Below, piece after piece: positions 1 to 6,076 of a stretch of 6,466 nt of DNA (positions are counted from its first letter, which is position 1; each line of letters begins with the position of its first letter). The position numbers and the translations under genes are program-made. A model generated the notes under the pieces. That model was not told where the DNA came from. It did not search any database and saw only the letters and a program-made list of their open reading frames with translations. Source of the DNA: Azonexus sp. (GTDB lineage: Bacteria > Pseudomonadota > Gammaproteobacteria > Burkholderiales > Rhodocyclaceae); NCBI GenBank assembly GCA_030697085.1, contig JAUYQT010000492.1, positions 1 through 6,466 of the forward strand, read 5' to 3'.

Positions 1-1
1 G

Positions 2-814
2 GACATAGGCAAGAACGCCGGGGAGTTACCGGTTACGCTTAAGTCGCCAAAATCGAGAAGAGACATTACCTCACGAAGTGGAGGTAGCACTCGCTATAAC
101 ATCGGCCAGGAGTCTCTCGAAGCTTCCTTGGTGAGGATTGCTCCTGACTTATTAGAACAAGGCAAAGTTGCAGGCTTTGTGATGTCGGTGGATCGGCTGA
201 TTTGGCTGCATCAGCGCAAGCATGACAAGCTGGTGACGCTGAAAAAAGCGATGCTCCAAAAGATGTTCCCGCAACCCGGCGCCGCCACCCCCGAAATCCG
301 CTTCAAAGGCTTCTCGGGGGATTGGGTGGCGAAGAAGCTGGGGGATTTAATCGATTTAGGCAGCGGGCGTGATTACAAACACCTCTCGCCAGGAGATATT
401 CCAGTCTATGGAACGGGCGGATACATGCTGAGCGTGAATGAAGCACTATCAGCCAGTATGGATTCGGTTGGGATTGGTAGAAAAGGAACTATCGATAAAC
501 CGTACATTTTGAGGGCACCCTTTTGGACGGTTGATACTTTGTTCTACGCCATCCCAAAAGCCGAAAACTATCTGGATTTTGTGTATTGTATTTTTCAGCG
601 GATTGACTGGAAGCAGAAGGATGAATCCACAGGCGTTCCCAGCCTGTCAAAAGTTGCGATAAATGGGGTTAGTGTCATCGCAACAAATCCACAAGAACAA
701 CACAAAATCGGCACCTACTTCCGCACACTCGACGAGCTAATTTCCAAACACGCCACCCAACTCCAAAAGCTCCAGCAGCTCAAATCCGCCTGTTTGCAGC
801 GGATGTTCGTCTAA
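2..814 (+). CDS. hsdS: Type I restriction-modification specificity subunit HsdS, 3' part (5' end outside window)
   Basis: HsdS is the DNA-recognition subunit of a type I restriction-modification enzyme; it joins two HsdM subunits to form the methylase and HsdR to form the nuclease. The frame is open from the left edge (first full codon at base 2), so the gene starts upstream. The TTG at 128 is an internal codon. The visible 270 residues hold the end of the first recognition domain (to about base 150), a central conserved helix (about 161-280, with LITLHQRK-like IWLHQRKHDKL and KKAMLQKMFP), the second recognition domain (about 320-700), and a C-terminal conserved helix (about 701-811). The two helices repeat one pattern, VDRLI..H...DKL..LKKAMLQKMF versus LDELI..H...LQKL..LKSACLQRMF, as expected for the coiled-coil spacers of HsdS. 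The second domain contains YGTGGYM and GTIDKPY; I cannot assign its target sequence. It is AT-rich relative to the rest. rhuM begins 29 bases downstream, so co-transcription is likely. About 150 residues are probably missing, judging from the usual 400-450. Confidence 0.93.
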   Translation, partial: DIGKNAGELPVTLKSPKSRRDITSRSGGSTRYNIGQESLEASLVRIAPDLLEQGKVAGFVMSVDRLIWLHQRKHDKLVTLKKAMLQKMFPQPGAATPEIRFKGFSGDWVAKKLGDLIDLGSGRDYKHLSPGDIPVYGTGGYMLSVNEALSASMDSVGIGRKGTIDKPYILRAPFWTVDTLFYAIPKAENYLDFVYCIFQRIDWKQKDESTGVPSLSKVAINGVSVIATNPQEQHKIGTYFRTLDELISKHATQLQKLQQLKSACLQRMFV

Positions 815-843
815 CCCGCCGCCGCCACGATCTCCCAATTCCC

Positions 844-1848
844 ATGCTCATTCTCTACACCACCGACGACGGCAAGAGCCAGATCCAGCTTCGCACCAAA
901 GACCAAACCGTCTGGCTGACGCAGCGCGAGATGTCGGAACTCTTTGATGTCAGTACCGACAACATCGGACTGCACCTGAAAAATATCTTTGCGGACGGGG
1001 AGCTTGAGGAAAATTCAGTTACCGAGGAATCCTCGGTAACTGCCGCCGACGGTAAAAACTACCTGACCAAGCTCTACAAGCTCGACGCCATTCTGGCCGT
1101 CGGCTACCGGGTGAGATCAAAGCGTGGCGTCCAATTCCGCCGCTGGGCATCGACGATCCTCAAGGAATACCTGCAAAAGGGTTTCGTGATGGACGACGAG
1201 CGCCTCAAGAACCCGGATGGCCGCCCTGACCTCTTCGACGAGTTGCTGGCGCGCATTCGCGACTTCCGGGCCAGCGAGAAACGCTTTTACCAGAAGGTGC
1301 GCGACCTCTTCGCCCTGAGCAGCGACTACGACAAGACGGACAAGACCACGCAGCTTTTCTTTGCCACGGTGCAAAACCTGCTGATCTACGCCGTCACCGA
1401 AAAAACCGCTGCCGAATTGATCACGGCGCGCGCCAAAGGCGATGATCCGCACTTTGGGCTGCTGCACTGGCAGGGGGCCAAGGTGCGAAAAGCGGACATT
1501 CTCGTCGCCAAGAATTACCTGAGCGAAGACGAGATTGATACGCTGAATCGCCTCGTGGTCATCTTTCTGGAAACCGCCGAGCTGCGCGCCAAGCGCCAGC
1601 AGGAAACGCGCATGAGTTTCTGGAAGCAGAATGTGGATCAGATCATCACGTCCAACGGCTTCCCGCTACTGACCCATGCCGGTTCGATCAGCCACGCGCA
1701 AATGGAAGAGAAAACCAGCGCCCTGTACCTCGACTACGACCAGCGCCGAAAGACGCAGGAAGCGCAGGAAGCCGACCAGCAGGACGAGGCGACGCTCAAG
1801 GCGCTGACGCAAAAACTCAAGGGACGGAAGAAACTGCTACCTGAGTAG
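844..1848 (+). CDS. rhuM: RhuM-family protein (putative DNA-binding accessory of the hsd locus)
   Basis: This is a 334-residue protein of the RhuM family, named after a gene of Salmonella pathogenicity island 3. Its biochemical role is not established to my knowledge. Family hallmarks are visible: an N-terminal LYTTDDGKSQIQLR strand region, then VWLTQREMSELF and STDNIGLHLKNIF (residues 23-49), which read as a helix-turn-helix. These are followed by AADGKNY (67-73), the LDAILAVGYRVRS.RG.QFR.WA block (80-102), and FDELLARIRD.R.SE.RFY.KV.D. A later block reads FFATVQNLL, with KNYLSEDEIDTLNRLV beyond it. The C-terminus is Lys/Gln/Glu-rich and probably helical. No signal peptide or membrane segment is seen, so it is cytoplasmic. 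The ATG at 844 gives the usual family N-terminus, but no Shine-Dalgarno sequence precedes it; translation may depend on coupling to hsdS, 29 bases upstream. Its place between hsdS and hsdR suggests an accessory or regulatory role, which is inference. A perfect 27-base palindrome lies within its coding sequence (1016-1042). Confidence 0.88.
   Translation: MLILYTTDDGKSQIQLRTKDQTVWLTQREMSELFDVSTDNIGLHLKNIFADGELEENSVTEESSVTAADGKNYLTKLYKLDAILAVGYRVRSKRGVQFRRWASTILKEYLQKGFVMDDERLKNPDGRPDLFDELLARIRDFRASEKRFYQKVRDLFALSSDYDKTDKTTQLFFATVQNLLIYAVTEKTAAELITARAKGDDPHFGLLHWQGAKVRKADILVAKNYLSEDEIDTLNRLVVIFLETAELRAKRQQETRMSFWKQNVDQIITSNGFPLLTHAGSISHAQMEEKTSALYLDYDQRRKTQEAQEADQQDEATLKALTQKLKGRKKLLPE
1016..1042. 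repeat. Perfect 27-base palindrome inside rhuM
   Basis: The arms CAGTTACCGAGGA (1016-1028) and TCCTCGGTAACTG (1030-1042) are exact reverse complements around a single central A at 1029. The match stops abruptly on both sides (T1015 opposite C1043). The stretch encodes residues S58 to A67 of the RhuM-family protein, including two S-V-T triplets, and falls in a poorly conserved stretch just before AADGKNY. In mRNA it could form a 12-base-pair stem with a three-base loop. Several codons used here (TCA, GTT, GTA, ACT) are AT-ending and unlike most of the gene. It could be a protein-binding site, an RNA hairpin that slows translation, or chance. Confidence 0.85.
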
Positions 1849-1863
1849 TTACAAGCACACTTA

Positions 1864-1890
1864 AATTGTGTCACCACTGGCGACACAATT
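1864..1890. promoter_or_regulatory. Palindrome 1 upstream of hsdR (putative operator)
   Basis: This is a 27-base odd palindrome: AATTGTGTCACC, then ACT, then GGCGACACAATT. Arm pairing holds at 12 of 13 positions around central C1877, with one mismatch (A1873 opposite C1881). It lies 15 bases after the rhuM stop and 53 bases before the hsdR start. It shares AATTGT at the left end and a CCANTGG core with the palindrome at 1903-1929, with centres 39 bases apart. No T-tract follows, so a rho-independent terminator is unlikely. A tandem operator for a dimeric regulator is the best reading; the regulator is not proven. Confidence 0.6.
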
Positions 1891-1902
1891 CATTGAGTTA
1901 AA

Positions 1903-1929
1903 AATTGTCGTGCCAGTGGCACGACATTT
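1903..1929. promoter_or_regulatory. Palindrome 2 upstream of hsdR (putative operator)
   Basis: This is a 27-base odd palindrome: AATTGTCGTGCC, then AGT, then GGCACGACATTT. Arm pairing holds at 12 of 13 positions around central G1916, with one mismatch (T1905 opposite T1927). The inner part TGTCGTGCC/GGCACGACA is perfect. It ends 14 bases before the hsdR ATG, so a protein bound here could block transcription or the start of translation. The AT-rich stretch between the two palindromes contains TAAAAA (1899-1904), a weak -10 candidate that resembles the TAAAAT motifs before the last two genes. Initiation from it would fall inside this palindrome. No convincing -35 box is visible. Confidence 0.62.
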
Positions 1930-1943
1930 GTAGAAAAAACATC

Positions 1944-4900
1944 ATGACCACCTTTGCCAAAGAATCCGAATTTGAAGCCGCCGTGATCCACGAGCTGCGC
2001 CAGCGTGGCTGGGGCGACGCGGATGTCATCAAGCACCCCAGCGAGGCCGACTTGTTGGCGAACTGGAAGCAAATCCTCTTCGAGAACAATCGCGGGATCA
2101 ATCGGCTTAATGAAGTGCCGCTGACTGATAGCGAAATGCAGCAGGTCATGGAGCAGATCACTGCGCTGCGCACGCCGCTCAAGCTCAACGGTTTCATCAA
2201 TGGCAAAACGGTGGCCATCACCCGCGACAATCCGGCGGACGCGCTGCATTTTGGCAAGGAAGTGAGTCTGAAAATTTACGACCGCCACGAAATCGCCGCC
2301 GGGCAAAGCCGTTACCAGATTGTGCAGCAGCCACGCCATGGCCGCGGCTCGCCACTGCTTAACGACCGGCGCGGCGACCTTCTGCTGCTGATCAATGGCA
2401 TGCCGGTGATTCACATTGAACTGAAGAAAAGCGGTGTGCCGGTCAGCCAGGCCTACAACCAGATTCAAAAGTATTCGCGTGAGGGGATTTTCAGCGGCCT
2501 CTTTTCGCTCATTCAAATCTTCGTGGCGATGGAGCCTGCCGAGGCGCTTTATTTCGCCAATGCCGGGCCGGATGGAAAGTTCAACAAGGACTACGCCTTT
2601 CATTGGGCGGACTTTAATAACGAGCCGATTAACGATTGGAAGCGTTTCACCTTGAACCTGCTGTCCATCCCGATGGCGCATCAACTGATTGGCTTTTACA
2701 CCGTAGCGGACGAGTCAGACGGCGTGCTAAAGGTTATGCGCAGTTATCAGTACTACGCCGCTCACGCCATTTCTGACAAAGTAGCCAAGACCGACTGGAA
2801 AAACCCGAACCGCCTGGGCGGCTACATCTGGCACACCACCGGCTCGGGCAAGACGATGACGAGCTTCAAGTCTGCCCAACTCATCGCCAATTCCAAGGAT
2901 GCAGACAAGGTGGTTTTCCTGCTCGACCGTATCGAGCTGGGCACGCAGACGCTACAGGCCTACCGCAATTTCGCCGGCGACGGCAACGCGGTGCAGGCCA
3001 CGGAACACACCGGCGTGCTCGTCAAGAAACTCAAGAGCACCGACCCCGCCGATACGCTGATCGTCACTTCCATCCAGAAGATGAGCCGGCTCAAGGATGA
3101 GGTGGATGGCCTCAAGGCGCACGATCTGGAGGCCATGCGCGCCAAGCGCATTGTGTTCATCGTTGATGAATGCCACCGCTCCACCTTTGGCGACATGCTT
3201 ATTGATATTAAAAAGAGCTTTTCCGGCGCGGTCTTCTTCGGTTTCAGCGGCACCCCCATCCAGCGGGAGAACGTCCGCAAGGACAACACCACCACCGATG
3301 TCTTCGGCGATGAGTTGCACCGCTACAGCATCGCCGACGGCATCCGTGACAAGAACGTCCTCGGCTTTGATCCCTACCAAGTGGCCACCTACGAAGACCA
3401 CGAGGTGCGGGAGGCAGTCGCTCTGGTAAAAGCCAAAGCCGCCACGGTGGCGGAAGCCCTTGCCGATGCCGCGAAAAAGAAGGTTTTCAACCGCTACATG
3501 AATGATGTCCCGATGGCGGGCTATTGGGATAACGCTGGCGTGGAGCATAAAGGCATCGAAGACCACCTGCCTAACGCCCAATACACCTGCGAGAAGCACC
3601 AAAATGCGGTGGTTAAAAATATCGCCAAGAGGTGGGTCACCCTGAGCCAAGGCGGGAAATTCCACGCCATCTTTGCCACCAGCAGCATCCCGGAAGCCAT
3701 CACCTACTACCGCCTGATGAAGGCGCAGTGCCCGGCGCTGAAAATCACCGCGCTCTTCGATCCGAATATCAGCGACGAAGACGGTGGCGGCGATCCTGCC
3801 TTCAAAACGGACGGGCTGGTCGAAATCCTCGAAGACTACAACGCAGCGTACGGGCAGAAATTCGACCTCGGCACGCACGCGAACTTCAAAAAGGACTTGG
3901 CCGCTCGCCTCGCCCACAAAAGGCCTTACCTACGCATTGAGGCCGAGCCTTCGATGCGGCTCGATCTGCTGATCGTGGTGAATCAGATGCTGACCGGCTT
4001 CGACTCGAAATGGGTGAACACGCTCTACCTCGACAAGTTGCTGGCGTTTGAAAACATCATTCAGGCGTTTTCGCGCACCAATCGGCTGTTTGGGCCGGAC
4101 AAGCCTTTTGGCACCATCCGCTATTACCGCAAACCTCACACAATGAAGCGCAACGTCGCTGCCGCCGTGAAACTTTATTCCGGCGACAAACCGATTGGCC
4201 TTTTCGCGGATCGCTTGCCGATTAACCTGGCGCGGATGAATGCAAGTTTTGCCGAAATCACCGCCATTTTCAGCACAGCGGGTATCACGGATTTCATGAA
4301 GCTGCCGGACGACCTGACAGCGCGTGCGGCCTTTGCCAAGGAGTTCAACCAATTCAGCGCCATTCTGGAGGCCGCGAAGATCCAAGGCTTTACTTGGGAG
4401 AAATCAGTTTATGCGTCCGCCGACGACCCTGATACGCCAATCCGGCTCGCCATTAGCCATCATCAGTATCTGACGCTTTTGCAACGCTATAAAGAGCTTG
4501 GTGTGGGTAGCGGCGCTGGCGGCGAGAGCATTCCCTTCGAGATCGATAGCCACATCACCGAAATCGACACTGGCAAGATCGACGCCGATTACATGAACTC
4601 GCGCTTTGAGAAATATCTCAAAGTCCTGCAAAGCGGCGACGAGCAAGCCAAGGAAATCACCTTGGCCGATTTGCACCGCTCCTTTACATCGCTCTCCCAG
4701 GAAGACCAAAAACTCGCCGAAATCTTTCTCCATGACATCCAGCGCGGTGATATGCAGATCGACCCCAGCCGCAGCTTCCGCGATTACCTGACCGACTACA
4801 AAACGCAGGCCAGGAACAAAGAAATAGCGGCCATCGTTTCATATCTCGGTCTGGACCCAACGAAGCTGATCGCCTTGATAAACACCCATCTCACTGAAGC

Positions 4901-5084
4901 CAATCTTAATGAATATGGCCGCTTTGATGACCTGCGGGAAACTGTCGATCAGCAAAAGGCCAAGGCTTACTTTGAAGGCATGGAAGGTAAAGCGCTCCCG
5001 ATGTTCCGGGTCAATATTAAAGCTGCCAAGCTGCTGAGTGACTTTCTTCTTCGGGGTGGTATTGAGCTGAGGAAAGTAATTTAA
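1944..5084 (+). CDS. hsdR: Type I restriction enzyme HsdR, nuclease/translocase subunit
   Basis: HsdR is the ATP-dependent DNA translocase and endonuclease of the type I complex; it acts with HsdS and HsdM on unmethylated target DNA. The protein is 1046 residues, near the 1038 of EcoR124I HsdR. The nuclease site is D145...E159-L-K161, with the same D-13-E-1-K spacing as D151/E165/K167 of EcoR124I. Helicase motifs follow in order: Q269 in SYQYYAA, Walker A HTTGSGKT (297-304), DECH (408-411), GFSGTP (433-438), TGFD (684-687) and QAFSRTNR (707-714). A helical C-terminal region that should dock to the methylase runs from about 830 to the end. No motif is missing and the frame is intact, so an active enzyme is expected. 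I chose the ATG at 1944, which begins MTTFAKESEFE. The in-frame TTG at 1905 lies inside a palindrome and would add 13 unconserved residues. No clear Shine-Dalgarno sequence is present. The 95-base gap to rhuM, with paired palindromes, suggests separate control. Confidence 0.96.
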   Translation: MTTFAKESEFEAAVIHELRQRGWGDADVIKHPSEADLLANWKQILFENNRGINRLNEVPLTDSEMQQVMEQITALRTPLKLNGFINGKTVAITRDNPADALHFGKEVSLKIYDRHEIAAGQSRYQIVQQPRHGRGSPLLNDRRGDLLLLINGMPVIHIELKKSGVPVSQAYNQIQKYSREGIFSGLFSLIQIFVAMEPAEALYFANAGPDGKFNKDYAFHWADFNNEPINDWKRFTLNLLSIPMAHQLIGFYTVADESDGVLKVMRSYQYYAAHAISDKVAKTDWKNPNRLGGYIWHTTGSGKTMTSFKSAQLIANSKDADKVVFLLDRIELGTQTLQAYRNFAGDGNAVQATEHTGVLVKKLKSTDPADTLIVTSIQKMSRLKDEVDGLKAHDLEAMRAKRIVFIVDECHRSTFGDMLIDIKKSFSGAVFFGFSGTPIQRENVRKDNTTTDVFGDELHRYSIADGIRDKNVLGFDPYQVATYEDHEVREAVALVKAKAATVAEALADAAKKKVFNRYMNDVPMAGYWDNAGVEHKGIEDHLPNAQYTCEKHQNAVVKNIAKRWVTLSQGGKFHAIFATSSIPEAITYYRLMKAQCPALKITALFDPNISDEDGGGDPAFKTDGLVEILEDYNAAYGQKFDLGTHANFKKDLAARLAHKRPYLRIEAEPSMRLDLLIVVNQMLTGFDSKWVNTLYLDKLLAFENIIQAFSRTNRLFGPDKPFGTIRYYRKPHTMKRNVAAAVKLYSGDKPIGLFADRLPINLARMNASFAEITAIFSTAGITDFMKLPDDLTARAAFAKEFNQFSAILEAAKIQGFTWEKSVYASADDPDTPIRLAISHHQYLTLLQRYKELGVGSGAGGESIPFEIDSHITEIDTGKIDADYMNSRFEKYLKVLQSGDEQAKEITLADLHRSFTSLSQEDQKLAEIFLHDIQRGDMQIDPSRSFRDYLTDYKTQARNKEIAAIVSYLGLDPTKLIALINTHLTEANLNEYGRFDDLRETVDQQKAKAYFEGMEGKALPMFRVNIKAAKLLSDFLLRGGIELRKVI

Positions 5085-5120
5085 GAAGAAGTCGCATGGC
5101 GGCACGTTGCTGTCCTCGGT

Positions 5121-5153
5121 GCCGAACTGGCCTTTCATTTTCGGCCGTTTTTT
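5121..5153 (+). terminator. Possible weak rho-independent terminator after hsdR
   Basis: Arms GCCGAA (5121-5126) and TTCGGC (5140-5145) can pair across a 13-base loop, and a run of six T residues follows at 5148-5153. It begins 37 bases after the hsdR stop, the right place to end the restriction operon. The stem is short, the loop is long, and two bases separate stem from T-run, so the call is tentative. Confidence 0.4.
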
Positions 5154-5221
5154 CCGGTCGACCCTAGGGCCAGCATTTGTTTCCATGGTCGCAGCTTTCG
5201 CGGCCACCCAGGCGGCGCCCC

Positions 5222-5235
5222 GGTAAAATGGCCCC
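5222..5235 (+). promoter_or_regulatory. GGTAAAAT promoter-like motif upstream of the gene at 5258
   Basis: GGTAAAATGGCCCC contains a TAAAAT -10-like hexamer (5224-5229). It matches the motif directly before ubiA (6063-6076) at 13 of 14 bases. A transcript starting about seven bases after the hexamer would have a leader of roughly 22 bases before the ATG at 5258. No good -35 box was found. The AT-rich hexamer stands out in a G+C-rich surrounding, which supports a real promoter element. Confidence 0.5.
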
Positions 5236-5257
5236 TTTTCCTTCCTGCCAACCCGCC

Positions 5258-6016
5258 ATGACGACTGCCGCCCCAATTCCCGCCGATCAACTTGCCGAAC
5301 TGGCCAGCGCCGATACCCAGCGGCTGGCGGCGCGGATGGCGCAGGATGTGTTTGCCGGCGTCTTTCGCCAGGCGGCAGCCGATGCGGCGCCGGATGTTGG
5401 TCGGCTCGGCGAGGTGGCGGCGCACTGTTTTGACTGGTGTCGGGCCGGCGGCAGCGATGAGGCACGAGCGCTGCGTCTGGCCTTGCTGATCAGCGGCCTC
5501 GATCAGTGGGGGTTGGCCTATACCCAGGCTTTCCAGCTTGAGGCCATGCACGCGCTGACGGCGCTGATCGGTGGCTTGCGCACCCGGCTGGAGGCGCGCG
5601 ACGATGTGCTTTTTCAGCAGTATTTCGCGCGTCTCGAGGCGGTGGAGTCGGACGCCATCGACTTCAAGATTGAAACGCGCCGCGGCATCCATCTGGCGCT
5701 GTGGCACGCCATGGCTGCCTGCGAAACGGCGGCACAGGTCGAGGCTATCGTACAGCCGCTGGGCAGCATGATGCTGGCGCTCGACCAGCAGATGCCGACA
5801 CTGGGCTGGCGGCTGCTGGCCGATGCGCTGGCCAATATCCAGATTGCCCTGCTCGCCGACGGCGCGCCGGCATCGCCGCTCGCTCAAGGCGGCACGCAGC
5901 AGCTTTTCGCCGCGCTGCGCCATGCCTTGCCGCAGGATCGCTACCAAGCCATGCTGGTCTATTCCGGGCAGGCCGTAGTGGCGTGGCAGCAATCGTTGCG
6001 GGCCGGAACGGCCTGA
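5258..6016 (+). CDS. Uncharacterised helical protein, 252 residues
   Basis: I do not recognise this protein and assign no function. It is Ala/Leu/Gln-rich and looks wholly alpha-helical and cytoplasmic: no signal peptide, no membrane-length hydrophobic segment, no metal-binding cysteine cluster (Cys only at 58, 61 and 155). The most ordered-looking parts are RLALLISGLDQWGLAYTQAF (73-92), IETRRGIHLALWHAMAACET (138-157) and the tryptophan-bearing C-terminal helix around VYSGQAVVAWQQSL. The ATG at 5258 is chosen because residues before it in the open frame (from 5177) are Arg/Pro-rich and coincide with the promoter-like motif at 5222-5235. The ATG at 5228 overlaps that motif. No Shine-Dalgarno sequence precedes 5258; the leader is pyrimidine-rich. 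G+C is near 70% with strong third-position bias, typical of a resident gene. ubiA starts 60 bases downstream with its own promoter-like motif, so a link to ubiquinone synthesis is not implied. Confidence 0.78.
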   Translation: MTTAAPIPADQLAELASADTQRLAARMAQDVFAGVFRQAAADAAPDVGRLGEVAAHCFDWCRAGGSDEARALRLALLISGLDQWGLAYTQAFQLEAMHALTALIGGLRTRLEARDDVLFQQYFARLEAVESDAIDFKIETRRGIHLALWHAMAACETAAQVEAIVQPLGSMMLALDQQMPTLGWRLLADALANIQIALLADGAPASPLAQGGTQQLFAALRHALPQDRYQAMLVYSGQAVVAWQQSLRAGTA

Positions 6017-6062
6017 GTGACTGGGCGGCGCGATATCGGTCGGCGCAGGCCCGGCTTGCCAA

Positions 6063-6076
6063 GGTAAAATCGCCCC
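6063..6076 (+). promoter_or_regulatory. GGTAAAAT promoter-like motif abutting ubiA
   Basis: GGTAAAATCGCCCC ends immediately before the ubiA ATG. The TAAAAT hexamer (6065-6070) ends seven bases before the A of the start codon, the usual distance from a -10 box to the transcription start. The mRNA could therefore begin at or very near the ATG and be leaderless. An alternative is that AAGG (6061-6064) serves as a ribosome binding site with an unusually long 12-base gap. No clear -35 box is seen. Confidence 0.5.

Noticed and set aside
128..814. HsdS starting at TTG 128 as a short, half-length protein
   Set aside because: The frame is open to the left edge and the upstream residues (ending GGSTRYNIGQESLEA) read as the end of a first recognition domain, so the gene is cut by the window and not shortened.
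1864..1890. Palindrome 1 as a rho-independent terminator for rhuM
   Set aside because: No T-tract follows the hairpin, and its similarity to palindrome 2 points to a binding-site pair.
1905..1943. Upstream TTG start for hsdR
   Set aside because: The extra 13 residues are encoded largely by palindrome 2 and look non-coding; the ATG at 1944 gives a natural HsdR N-terminus.
1890..2684. 264-codon open frame on the - strand inside hsdR
   Set aside because: It lies antisense to a clearly conserved nuclease domain, shows no recognisable domain, and is expected from G+C-rich codon bias.
2952..3917. 321-codon open frame on the - strand inside hsdR
   Set aside because: It overlaps the conserved helicase motifs on the other strand and has no family features; it is a shadow of hsdR.
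5162..5169. CCCTAGGG palindrome in the gap after hsdR
   Set aside because: Eight-base palindromes occur by chance at this scale and nothing nearby supports a function.
5177..5257. N-terminal extension of the gene at 5258
   Set aside because: Residues from 5177 are Arg/Pro-rich and overlap the promoter-like motif at 5222-5235.
4839..5465. 208-codon - strand frame spanning the end of hsdR and the following gap
   Set aside because: The Arg/Pro-rich start and antisense overlap with two genes suggest a chance frame; I recognise no motif in it.
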